64,000 bases of DNA. Origin: Aquitalea pelogenes (GTDB taxonomy: Bacteria; Pseudomonadota; Gammaproteobacteria; Burkholderiales; Chromobacteriaceae). Position numbers and translations under genes: made by a program. Under the pieces are notes generated by a model. It was not told the origin of the DNA, searched no databases, and worked only from the letters and a program-made list of their open reading frames with translations. Below are positions 1-7,773 of the stretch, one piece after another. The stretch spans positions 1 through 64,000 of the forward strand of contig NZ_LNQV01000005.1 in NCBI RefSeq assembly GCF_001515305.1, in the 5' to 3' direction. Each line of letters starts with the position of its first letter. Positions within the stretch are counted from its first letter, which is position 1.

Positions 1-173
1 GTTAGTACATCCATTCAGAACGATAGTGTCAGTCCTCTAATCAAAAAAATCAGTCCCTGCCTGCAGTGGCGGCAGCCCCGCCACGTAAACACGCGGCGCG
101 CGCCACGGGGATTGGGGCGCATCACATCACTGTTGATTCGACACTACGTCTTTTGTCTGCATCACAAGCCAGG

Positions 174-202
174 CAAAAAAAAACCGGAGCCGTAGCCCCG
201 GT
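174..202 (-). terminator. Rho-independent terminator
   Basis: On the minus strand the arms ACCGGGGC and GCTCCGGT (one mismatch) enclose a TACG loop and are followed by about nine T. This is a convincing intrinsic terminator. It ends either the MBL/jet transcript or a separate small RNA starting near 350. Confidence 0.6.
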
Positions 203-350
203 CAACGACATCCCCCACGAGATGTATTCCCCATTGACGCCCGCCGGCATGTTGCCAGCAACATGGCACCCTGCACGTAGCAGGTGGGCGGACATCAGCA
301 TCAATCTGCATAGCAGCATAAGCGGGACATGGGGGCGCTGTCGATATCCT
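174..350 (-). ncRNA. Possible structured small RNA ending in an intrinsic terminator
   Basis: Read on the minus strand, the segment starts just past an AT-rich stretch with promoter-like hexamers (TTGTTT, then AATATT about 17 bases on). It then passes two stem-loops, arms GCAGG/CCTGC at 270-284 and GCAACATG/CATGTTGC at 248-265, and ends in a GC hairpin with a run of nine T. No good ORF lies inside. The layout suits an independent small RNA of about 175 nt. It could also be the 3' trailer of the MBL gene at 557-1420. No RNA family is recognised; this rests on structure alone. Confidence 0.25.
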
Positions 351-371
351 GTTGAATATTTTCATTACAAA

Positions 372-457
372 TTGATCAAACAATATTGGATACAATCAAA
401 TAAACAATAACTTACCTGAAAATATCAATAATATTGTCGTATTTTTTGATCAAACAA
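372..457. repeat. 12-bp direct repeat TTGATCAAACAA, two copies
   Basis: The word TTGATCAAACAA occurs at 372-383 and 446-457, 74 bp apart, inside the AT-rich block. Each copy contains the palindrome TTGATCAA. Paired palindromic words in an AT-rich intergenic region suggest binding sites for a dimeric regulator, but no regulator can be named. Confidence 0.5.
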
Positions 458-556
458 CACAATGACTTAGCCAACATTCCTCCAGCTTTATACAGCTGGC
501 TGGCCGCGGCAGCCGGGCCGCCCTGCCCTGTCAAGAATGTTAAACAAATGCCACAG

Positions 557-1420
557 TCAGCGCGCCAGTGCCGTCAGGCGTGGCATATGGTCTGCCGCAT
601 GGAAACGGCCTTTGGCATCGCGGTTTACCCAGGCCATGGCGTACTGCGGGTCGTGGGTGAAGAATAGCCGCCCTTGCCGGGCAAGCAAGCCTTCCAGCAA
701 CTGGCGTTTTTCGTCGGTCAGTTGCTCCGGAAAGCGGTCGTAACCCATGGTGATGGGCACATGCACCCAGGGCGCACCGGGAATGAGGTCGGCGGCATAG
801 ACAACCGGCCCGTCTTCCAGCGGAATTTCTGTCAGCAGCATGCCCGGTGTGTGTCCGTCGCTCAGGTGAAAGCGGTAATCAGCCGGCAGGCAGGCCGGTG
901 TCTCGCCATCGGTCAGCACCAGTCGGCCACTGCTTTCCAGCAAGGTAATCAGTTCGGGAATAAACGACGCGCGGTCACGCGCATGTGGCTCTTTGGCACG
1001 CAGCCAGGCGCTGCGGCTGACCACGAATTGCGCCTTGGGGAACAGCAAACGCGCCGGGCTGCCATCCCAGGCGGACAGCAGGCCACCGACATGGTCGAAA
1101 TGCAGGTGGGACAGTATAACTACGTCGATGTCTTCGTGGCTGCAACCGGCAGCGGCCAGATTGTCCAGCAGCACATGGCCGTCTTCCACCACGCCGTAGC
1201 GGGCTTTGAGTTCCGGCGCAAAAAATGCGCCGATACCGGCTTCCAGCAGAATGCGGCGGCCGTCCTCTTCGCGCACCAGCAGGCAGCGACAGGCCAGCGG
1301 CACGCGGTGTGCCTCGTCCGGGGCCAGCCATTGGCTCCACATGGCGCGTGGCGCATTGCCGAACATGGCACCGCCGTCCAGTTTCTGGGAATTGCCAAGC
1401 AAGGATGTCAGGGTACGCAT
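557..1420 (-). CDS. MBL-fold metallo-hydrolase (YtnP/lactonase-like)
   Basis: Metallo-beta-lactamase-fold hydrolase of 287 residues. The zinc-binding motif HLHFDH is at residues 105-110, followed by VGG; further metal ligands are expected in SDGHTPG (His), AADLIPG (Asp) and the late FTHDP (His). The N-terminal [13 protein letters not shown] resembles the opening of YtnP-type lactonases and other soluble members that act on lactones or esters. There is no signal peptide, so it is probably cytoplasmic. It follows jetD on the same strand after 57 bp and may share its transcript. The substrate cannot be read from the sequence; quorum-signal lactonase is one possibility only. Confidence 0.85.
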   Translation of the reverse strand: MRTLTSLLGNSQKLDGGAMFGNAPRAMWSQWLAPDEAHRVPLACRCLLVREEDGRRILLEAGIGAFFAPELKARYGVVEDGHVLLDNLAAAGCSHEDIDVVILSHLHFDHVGGLLSAWDGSPARLLFPKAQFVVSRSAWLRAKEPHARDRASFIPELITLLESSGRLVLTDGETPACLPADYRFHLSDGHTPGMLLTEIPLEDGPVVYAADLIPGAPWVHVPITMGYDRFPEQLTDEKRQLLEGLLARQGRLFFTHDPQYAMAWVNRDAKGRFHAADHMPRLTALAR

Positions 1421-1477
1421 GGGCGCTCCGCTTGATGATGGATGTTCCGATTATCAAGCAAGCGCTCGGTATTGTCA

Positions 1478-2707
1478 TCAGCTGGTCGTAGCATCTCCCG
1501 CATGGGCGATGAACAGCGCCTCTTGCTCCACCTTGAGCTGACGCTCCAGCATGGCGGCGACCAGGTCGGCCAGCATGGGCGGCAGGCTGCGGCCTGCCAG
1601 ACGCGCCAGGGCTTGCTGATCGTCGGCGCTCAGTGGCTGGCCGCCACAGGCCAGCGTCAGGTCATCGGCCTGCATGCGCCAGGGTTGCCAGGCGCAACCG
1701 GCCTTGCCGGCCAGTTCGCCCACTTGCAGCGCAATGGCTACGCCGGACGGGTCCAGGTCACAGGCCACCTGCACCGGCAAGCGCAGCAAGGCCAGCACAT
1801 GCCCCACCGCGTCCAGCCAGCGCCGGTGCGGATAGCCCGGCACCCAGATGGTGAGTACGGGCTCGGCTTGCCGGGTCAGTACTTCAAACACGCTGAGGTT
1901 TTCCACAATGCGCACCATCTGCACGGCACCACGTACTGCATCCACCTGCAGCAGCGCTTCCGGTGCCAGTGCCAGGCCGCTTTGCAACAAGGCGGCAGAC
2001 AACAAGGGCTGACCGGCGGCATAGAGCGTCAGCGCGCCGGACAGGAAAACGTGCGGGGTATGGCGCGAAATGCCACAGGATTCCAGTGCAATGCCGAACT
2101 CGGCCAGCCAGCGCCGGTCGGCCTCGCCAAAGGCCTTGCTGCGGCCCAGCGCGTATTGCGAGAACTGGCGCTCGGTGCCCCACAGTCCGGCCGTCAGCCA
2201 GTTGTCCAGCCCCTGGGCAATTTTCAGGCGCCGCTCCAGCGTGGAGGACTGCACACGTTGGGTGAGGCTGTCAGCCAGGCCTTGCAGCTGCGGGTTTTGC
2301 GGCTGCCAGCCACGCCATAGCTGGACGACTTCATCACGCGCATCGGCATCCGGCAGGCCGATCAGGCTGCGCAGCTGGTACACCTCGCGCCAGTTGACCC
2401 AGAACGGCTCCCACTGGCCCAGCCGGTCGGGCTCGGCATGCAGTTCCACCTCACACCAGCCACACTCCAGCAGGCGGCGCAGCAAATCTTCGGCCTGGGT
2501 CGGATCGCCACTTTGCGCCACGAGAGTAGTCCAGCGCTGGCGCATCACGCGCAAGGCCAGCCAGCGCTGCAGCAAAGCCTGGTCGGTCTGGGGCAACAGC
2601 AAGGGCGTGGGGGCAAGCGTGGGTTGCAGCAGCAAGTGGTGGCCGCGGGCGCCGATGGGCAGGCGTTCGACCAGTTCCGGAGAAATACGGGCAAGCCAGC
2701 TGGACAT
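1478..2707 (-). CDS. jetD: Wadjet protein JetD (MksG-like), Toprim nuclease subunit
   Basis: 409-residue fourth gene of a Wadjet cassette. JetD proteins carry a topoisomerase VI-like Toprim domain and cut DNA that the JetABC motor has recognised as a small circle. Visible here are the Toprim glutamate in VENLSVF (Glu269) and the metal-binding DLDPSG at about 317-322, with the family-like LLERQ..VEQEAL ending. I chose the ATG at 2707 (MSSWLAR). A second option at 2785 overlaps the jetC stop as ATGA, but would translate through a perfect 11-bp hairpin and add a low-quality 26-residue leader. Wadjet subtype not determined. Confidence 0.85.
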   Translation of the reverse strand: MSSWLARISPELVERLPIGARGHHLLLQPTLAPTPLLLPQTDQALLQRWLALRVMRQRWTTLVAQSGDPTQAEDLLRRLLECGWCEVELHAEPDRLGQWEPFWVNWREVYQLRSLIGLPDADARDEVVQLWRGWQPQNPQLQGLADSLTQRVQSSTLERRLKIAQGLDNWLTAGLWGTERQFSQYALGRSKAFGEADRRWLAEFGIALESCGISRHTPHVFLSGALTLYAAGQPLLSAALLQSGLALAPEALLQVDAVRGAVQMVRIVENLSVFEVLTRQAEPVLTIWVPGYPHRRWLDAVGHVLALLRLPVQVACDLDPSGVAIALQVGELAGKAGCAWQPWRMQADDLTLACGGQPLSADDQQALARLAGRSLPPMLADLVAAMLERQLKVEQEALFIAHAGDATTS

Positions 2708-2742
2708 GGGGTTCTGCCAGAGTAAAGGGTGAAAGGAGTAGA

Positions 2743-2776
2743 CCGCCGGACGGAAACAAGTTTCCCCGTCCGGCGG
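2743..2776 (-). promoter_or_regulatory. Long perfect hairpin between jetC and jetD
   Basis: The arms CCGCCGGACGG (2743-2753) and CCGTCCGGCGG (2766-2776) are perfectly complementary over 11 bp, and a further AAAC/GTTT pairing can form inside the loop. The hairpin follows the jetC stop directly and lies 36 bp before the chosen jetD ATG. No T-run follows, so it is not a standard terminator. It may stabilise the jetABC message or lower JetD output. Confidence 0.65.
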
Positions 2777-2781
2777 CAACA

Positions 2782-5601
2782 TCATGCTTGCGGGTCTGCC
2801 TGCGGCGCATCCACCCGGCGGCGGGTTTGCAGGATGGGCGGGGCCCACTGCTCGCCCGGCCGCTTCTTGCGGGTGGCCAGCGTCAGTTCCGATGGTGCGA
2901 AGATATTGATGTTATGGGTGTTGGGGGTGGTGATCAGGTACTGCGCCTCGGTGGCCTTGAGGAAGCCTGCCACCCGGTCGATGTTGAAAATGTCGAGGTG
3001 GGCGAAGGGTTCGTCAATGAACACGAAGCCGGACGGATTGGCCTCGTCCATCATCAGGCCGATCAGCAGGATCAACGACTTCATCACCTGCTGGCCGCCG
3101 GAAGCCTCGCCGTCGTTCATGCCCATCAGGCCCTTCTGGTCGAAGTTGAAGCGCAACGTCAGCCCGGCTTGCGCCAGCGCAGCGTCGTCATTTTCCAGCG
3201 TGGGCAGTTCCACATCCACACCGATGCCGGCCAGCTCGCCCAGGCGCTTGATATTGGCACCATAAGCCCGCACCGTGGCGCGCAGCTTGCCCATATAGGC
3301 GGCGCGGGCGTCGTCGGTAAGTTCGCGCGAGCGGTCCACCTCGCTCTGGCGGCGCTGGCGTTCGCGGTCGATCTGCGCCAGGTCGTCAGCCAGCTTGTCA
3401 CGCAGTGCCAGTACCGACTCGTCAGTTTCCCATTCGCCGCCTTGCAGCCGTTCTTGCAGGTAATTCAGCTGATGGCGCGCATCGGCGGCGCTTTCGTATT
3501 CCTCTTCCAGCGCGGCCACATGCTCGGCGGCCAGCGCATCAGCGGGCAGGCGTTCGGCCCACTCACGCAGTTCGGCCAGCAGGCGGCGCAGCTGGCGGCG
3601 GCTGTTTTCCACCTCCTGACGCTTGCCGTCGTAACGCGACAGGCTTTCCTGTTCGCGCTGGCAGATGCGGTCGTGCTCCAGCCGTGCATCGCTGTAGCGC
3701 TGGTCTGCCGCATCCTTGGTGGCACTGGCTTCGGCCAGTTGTGCACCCAGCTCCTGCTGCTGCGCTTGCAGGCTGTCCAGCCGGGCGGCCAGTGCGGCAA
3801 ATTCTTCGGCTCGGCTGTCCAGCTGGCGGATGGCGTCCATGCCGCCCAGGTATTCGGCCAGTCCGGCCGCTTCGCGGGTGATGGTCACCAGCCGTTCTTC
3901 ATCGGCCAGAATACGCACGTTCAGCTGCTTCAGTTCGTCGCGCAATGCCAGCAGGCGCGACTGGCGTGCACCTTCGCCAAAGGCAAATTCATGCGCGGCC
4001 ACGCCGATATGGCGCGCCCCGCGTCGTTCGCGGAAGTAACCGTCGCGGGTAATCCAGTCGCCATCCACCGCGGCACCGGCCTGGGCGTTTTCCACCCGGC
4101 TGACCTTGTTCAGCTGCTGGTACAGCCAGTCCGGCGCGTTGGCGGAAAAGCGGATCACTTCCAGCAGGCTGCCCTTGCGTGCGGGCGGCGGGCTGCTGCG
4201 TTCCGGCACTACAAAATGGCGGAAGCGCAATTTTTCGCCCAGGCGCCAGGCTTCGCCCTTTTGCTGCGGATTTTCCAGCAGCACCACATGACGGTAGGGG
4301 CGCAGCATGGCTTCCACCGCACCCTGCCAGCCGGCGTCCATCACCTCGATGATGTCGGACAGCATGGCGTGGCCGATATTGGCCTCGTCCAGCGCCGCCT
4401 TGAACTGGCGCACTTCTTCCGGCGAGCGGCCACGGCCGATTTCCAGTGCTTCGACATGGTTTTTCAGGTCGACACGCTGGCGGTTCAGGTCGCGCAGGCC
4501 GTCTTTCAGTTGCTCCGCCTCACTGCGCAGGCCGGACAGCTTGTCGGACAGCGCGGCGGCATCGGCACCGTATTCGCGGTTGGCCAGAGCTTGCAGGCGG
4601 TCGCGCTCTTTCAGCTGGCCACTGACGCTGGCATGTTCGGCCTTGGCGGCCATGAACTGCTCCTGCGCCTGCAAACGGGCTTGTTCAGCCGCCTGGCGTG
4701 CTTCGCCAGCGGCCACTTCGGCGGCCTTGAGCTTGGCCACCAGTTGCAGGGTGTCGTGATGCTCGCGCCGGGTGCGGCTGAGCTGGCCGTAGGCGGCGCG
4801 GTAGTTTTGCCAGGTCTGACCCAGTGCACTCTTGCCATCCAGATAGGCCAGCACCGGCAGGGCTTCGTCCTGCAGGCGGCGGATGGTCTGGCTGAGCTGA
4901 CGCCATTCCAGAAAACGCCCGGCACGGGTTTTCATGGTTTCCACCCGCGCTTCCAGTGCTTCTTCCTGCCGGGTGAGCGCTTCCAGCTCCAGCTCGGTGG
5001 CGCGTTGTTCGTCACGGGCGCGCTGGTAGTTGTCCAGCACGTCCTTGTCGCCGAATACCTGGAAGACCAGGTCCAGCAATTGTTTGGGGCTGTATTCGGT
5101 CAGCTTGTCGGTATCGCCCTGCTCCAGCGCCAGCACCTCGCCCACAGCGGGGGTGAGGCCGGCCACTTCCAGCCGGCGACGATATTCCTGCACGCCCAGC
5201 CATTGCGCTTGCGCCTCGGCCAGTTCCAGCGGCACATCGCCATCCAGGATGGCGTAATGGCGCACCCAGTCGCCGCCCTGCTTCTTGATGCGGCACAGCA
5301 GCGTCACCGCCTCACTGACGATGGGAAAGAAGGGGGTGGGATACAGGCCGCCGGACGGGCGACGCGGGTTGTCCACCACGCCGCGCAGGTAGGCAAAGGG
5401 CTCGCGGTTGTTGCGCACATAGCGTTTGTAATCGCGCTTGCCCGAGCACTTGATGGCCAGCAGGGTGCGCATGGCATCCAGCAAGGTGGTTTTGCCCGAA
5501 CCATTGGGGCCGATGATGGTGACAATCTGCGCGTCCAGCGGCACGGCCAGCCGTTGCCAGAAGTCCCAGTGCACCATTTCTACCGATTTCATCTGGAACA
5601 T
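2782..5601 (-). CDS. jetC: Wadjet protein JetC (MksB-like), SMC-type ATPase
   Basis: 939-residue SMC/MukB-like ATPase, the motor of the Wadjet complex, which extrudes DNA loops and identifies closed circular plasmids. Walker A is GPNGSGKT at 31-38; the ABC signature SGGQQ is at about 834-838 and Walker B GFVFIDEPFAHLD at about 858-870. The centre is long, charged and heptad-rich (coiled coil), with a globular interruption in the middle where SMC hinges lie. Its ATG overlaps the jetB TGA by one base (TGATG), which implies translational coupling. It is shorter than many Wadjet SMCs. Confidence 0.9.
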   Translation of the reverse strand: MFQMKSVEMVHWDFWQRLAVPLDAQIVTIIGPNGSGKTTLLDAMRTLLAIKCSGKRDYKRYVRNNREPFAYLRGVVDNPRRPSGGLYPTPFFPIVSEAVTLLCRIKKQGGDWVRHYAILDGDVPLELAEAQAQWLGVQEYRRRLEVAGLTPAVGEVLALEQGDTDKLTEYSPKQLLDLVFQVFGDKDVLDNYQRARDEQRATELELEALTRQEEALEARVETMKTRAGRFLEWRQLSQTIRRLQDEALPVLAYLDGKSALGQTWQNYRAAYGQLSRTRREHHDTLQLVAKLKAAEVAAGEARQAAEQARLQAQEQFMAAKAEHASVSGQLKERDRLQALANREYGADAAALSDKLSGLRSEAEQLKDGLRDLNRQRVDLKNHVEALEIGRGRSPEEVRQFKAALDEANIGHAMLSDIIEVMDAGWQGAVEAMLRPYRHVVLLENPQQKGEAWRLGEKLRFRHFVVPERSSPPPARKGSLLEVIRFSANAPDWLYQQLNKVSRVENAQAGAAVDGDWITRDGYFRERRGARHIGVAAHEFAFGEGARQSRLLALRDELKQLNVRILADEERLVTITREAAGLAEYLGGMDAIRQLDSRAEEFAALAARLDSLQAQQQELGAQLAEASATKDAADQRYSDARLEHDRICQREQESLSRYDGKRQEVENSRRQLRRLLAELREWAERLPADALAAEHVAALEEEYESAADARHQLNYLQERLQGGEWETDESVLALRDKLADDLAQIDRERQRRQSEVDRSRELTDDARAAYMGKLRATVRAYGANIKRLGELAGIGVDVELPTLENDDAALAQAGLTLRFNFDQKGLMGMNDGEASGGQQVMKSLILLIGLMMDEANPSGFVFIDEPFAHLDIFNIDRVAGFLKATEAQYLITTPNTHNINIFAPSELTLATRKKRPGEQWAPPILQTRRRVDAPQADPQA

Positions 5602-6380
5602 CAGCGGTCTTCCTCTTGCGCGGGGGCTTGTGTGTCGTCTTCGGGGCCTTCAACAGCGGCAAACAGGCCGTTGCCAGCCTCCGTCACCGTAGGCTGTACC
5701 GCCTGGGCAATGGCGCTGGCGGTCTTGTCGGCCAGGGCGTCGGCCGCCTGGCTGCGGCGCTGGCCCAGTACCTCGGACAGCGCACCTTCGATGATGCGCG
5801 GGGCCAGCTGGCTGTAGTCGATCATCAGATCCAGCATCGGGCCTTCGTCCAGCCACTTGTTACGGCGCACCACAAAGCCCAGGTTCACCAGCCGGCCCAG
5901 ATTGGCATTGAAGCGGGTACGGCCGCCCAGCGCCTTGCCGAAGTCGGCGTACAGCGCATCTTCCGACACGCCGGTGGACACGCCCTCGCCGGTTTCCAGC
6001 GGTTTTTGTGCACCGAACATATCGCTCTGGTTTTCCCGCCCGGCTTCCACGCGGGCAATCTGCCGTTCGCGCTTGGGCAGGATGATCAGCGCCCACAGGA
6101 TGACCAGCAGCGCCACGCCATCGCGCGGCAGGCCCAGATTATTGTTGAGCCAGGCTTCGCCGCTGCCGAATACCGGCTCGGTCATCTCCGGCAGCAGGGC
6201 GACGGCGATGTGCTCGGCATAGGGGTTTTCCACCAGCCGCAGGCCGACATCGGCCAGCCGCTTGTCCAGCTCCTGGCGGAAGATATCGTCCAGCAGCGCC
6301 TTGCGCGCCAGCGCGTCGCCACGCGGCACCACGCGGTGTGCCAGCAGACGGGCGGTGAGGGTTTTCAGTTGCTGTTCCAT
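5601..6380 (-). CDS. jetB: Wadjet protein JetB (MksE-like)
   Basis: 259-residue small subunit between jetA and jetC, equivalent in position and size to MksE/JetB, the winged-helix (KITE) protein that bridges the kleisin and the SMC. The sequence is mainly helical, with a basic wing-like stretch (GRTRFNANLGRLVNLGFVVRR) near residues 150-170 and an acidic, proline-rich tail. It begins three bases after the jetA TAA. Identification rests mostly on gene order plus the winged-helix look; there is no catalytic motif to check. Confidence 0.8.
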   Translation of the reverse strand: MEQQLKTLTARLLAHRVVPRGDALARKALLDDIFRQELDKRLADVGLRLVENPYAEHIAVALLPEMTEPVFGSGEAWLNNNLGLPRDGVALLVILWALIILPKRERQIARVEAGRENQSDMFGAQKPLETGEGVSTGVSEDALYADFGKALGGRTRFNANLGRLVNLGFVVRRNKWLDEGPMLDLMIDYSQLAPRIIEGALSEVLGQRRSQAADALADKTASAIAQAVQPTVTEAGNGLFAAVEGPEDDTQAPAQEEDR

Positions 6381-6383
6381 GGC

Positions 6384-7733
6384 TTAATTCGGGGTATGGG
6401 GAAGCAGGCGCGCATCAGACAGCGTGGCTACTTCCGGGTGTTCGGGTTCAATCACGGCTTCGCCGCCGTGCAGGGTGAACGGCAATTTGGCCAGCGCCGC
6501 CACAATGCTGGCATCACCATGGCTTTCCGGGTCGCCAATCAAGGACAGCAAGGACAGCCGGTAGGCGGTTTCGTTGTAGCTGTCGGCCAGCACCGCCTGC
6601 CGGATGGGGATGTGGTCCGCCCCGCTCTCGCCCAGTTGCAGGCCCAGGGTCAGCAGCTCGTCGTACATGGCTTCGGCGGCAAACAGGCGCTCCACTTCCA
6701 GCTCGCCGGACAGGGGCGCGGCCACGCTGCCGGGCAAGGTGGTATTGCCTGCCTTGGCCCGCTCGCGCGCCAGCAGCTCGAATTCCGCCATGTCAGCCAG
6801 TTCCGGCGTGGCAAGGAAAGCCGGTTCCGGGTTGATGGACAGGCAACCGGTCAGTTGATCGGCCAGCTGGCCCACCGCCTGGCGGCGCAGCCAGTCGGCG
6901 ATATCGGTGGAGGTAAGGCCGGAGCTGCCCAGATGCACACGCTGCGCGGCCAGCTGCGCCAGACGGCGTTCAAAAGTACCGGCCAGCGCCAGCATGCGGC
7001 TTTGCGCCAGCGCCACCGCCTGCGCCTGATTGAGGGCGGACAGGCTGAGCGTATCGTCGGCAGTCAGGCTGCGGATCACTTCTGTCGATTTGGCCACCCA
7101 GCGCCACACGGCTTCCAGCCGGTGCTGGGCGGCACGGATGCGGAATTCGGATTGCGATTCCAGCGCTTCTTCAAACTCGCCATACAGCTCGTTCAAGCGC
7201 GCCAGCAGGTGCTTGAGCGCGTCGTCCGACAACTGCCCCACCGCCTGCCCGGCGGCCACCTGGCTGGTGAGGTAGCCCAGTTCGACGTCGTCGCCGGCAA
7301 AGTCAATCAAGGTGGCCAGCGCCGCCAGCGCCACGCGTGCGCCTTCGGACAACTGGTACTGGCCGCCATCACTGTCGTACACCAGCAATTCGCCCTCGCG
7401 CAGGCGGCCCAGAATGGTGGCCAGCTTGGTGTCGTTGAGATAAGCAAACCGCTGGGCGATTTCCTGCGGCGTCCAGCGCGGCGCGTCGGCGCGGCTGCCC
7501 AGTTCGCGCAGCACCAGGAGGCGCATCAGCACCTCCTCGTCGCCACCGCGAAACAAGGTGACAAACACGGACAGATACGGCCAGGCCTGTTGCAGGCGAT
7601 TGACCGCAGACAGCGAATCCGGCGCAATGCCCGGCTGGAAAAAGTCGGCGAGCGATTCCAATGACATTCCGGCATCAAGAAGCAAAAGCGGATTGTCCAA
7701 GGCCGGGCGGGGGTAAGTCAACGCATCTTGCAT
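6384..7733 (-). CDS. jetA: Wadjet protein JetA (MksF-like kleisin)
   Basis: 449-residue first gene of the cassette. JetA/MksF is the kleisin that links the two SMC heads. The protein is almost all helical. A winged-helix-like block (WTPQEIAQRFAYLNDTKLATILGRL, then GELLVYDSDGGQYQLSE) lies near residues 100-145 and helical bundles follow, consistent with MukF-type N-domains. No enzyme motif is present, as expected. The ATG lies 40 bp downstream of the stop of the transporter gene, so the four jet genes may be read from upstream or from a promoter inside that gene. Confidence 0.8.
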   Translation of the reverse strand: MQDALTYPRPALDNPLLLLDAGMSLESLADFFQPGIAPDSLSAVNRLQQAWPYLSVFVTLFRGGDEEVLMRLLVLRELGSRADAPRWTPQEIAQRFAYLNDTKLATILGRLREGELLVYDSDGGQYQLSEGARVALAALATLIDFAGDDVELGYLTSQVAAGQAVGQLSDDALKHLLARLNELYGEFEEALESQSEFRIRAAQHRLEAVWRWVAKSTEVIRSLTADDTLSLSALNQAQAVALAQSRMLALAGTFERRLAQLAAQRVHLGSSGLTSTDIADWLRRQAVGQLADQLTGCLSINPEPAFLATPELADMAEFELLARERAKAGNTTLPGSVAAPLSGELEVERLFAAEAMYDELLTLGLQLGESGADHIPIRQAVLADSYNETAYRLSLLSLIGDPESHGDASIVAALAKLPFTLHGGEAVIEPEHPEVATLSDARLLPHTPN

Positions 7734-7773
7734 GACTGGGGGTGCGTACCAGGGCAGGGCACGCCCCCCATGC

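Larger units (their letters stand above)
1..556. other. Intergenic region with AT-rich core, no convincing gene
   Basis: No open frame here looks like a protein: the longer ones are low-complexity, overlap one another on both strands and match no family I recognise. About 330-480 is strikingly AT-rich against the GC-rich surroundings and holds a 12-bp direct repeat. About 174-290 holds several short inverted repeats and a minus-strand terminator, listed separately. The stretch may contain promoters or a small RNA, or be the edge of an acquired segment. The left neighbour lies outside the window. Confidence 0.5.

Noticed and set aside
66-410. A 114-codon plus-strand frame at the left edge
   Set aside because: No ribosome site, mixed low-complexity sequence, and it runs through the terminator hairpin.
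2788-5817. A 1009-codon open frame on the plus strand antisense to jetC
   Set aside because: GC-rich codon usage opens antisense frames; the composition is Gln/His/Ala/Gly-rich with no domain, while the minus strand encodes a clear SMC ATPase.
5616-7664. A 682-codon plus-strand frame antisense to jetA and jetB
   Set aside because: Same antisense shadow effect; no motif, and the coupled minus-strand genes explain the region.
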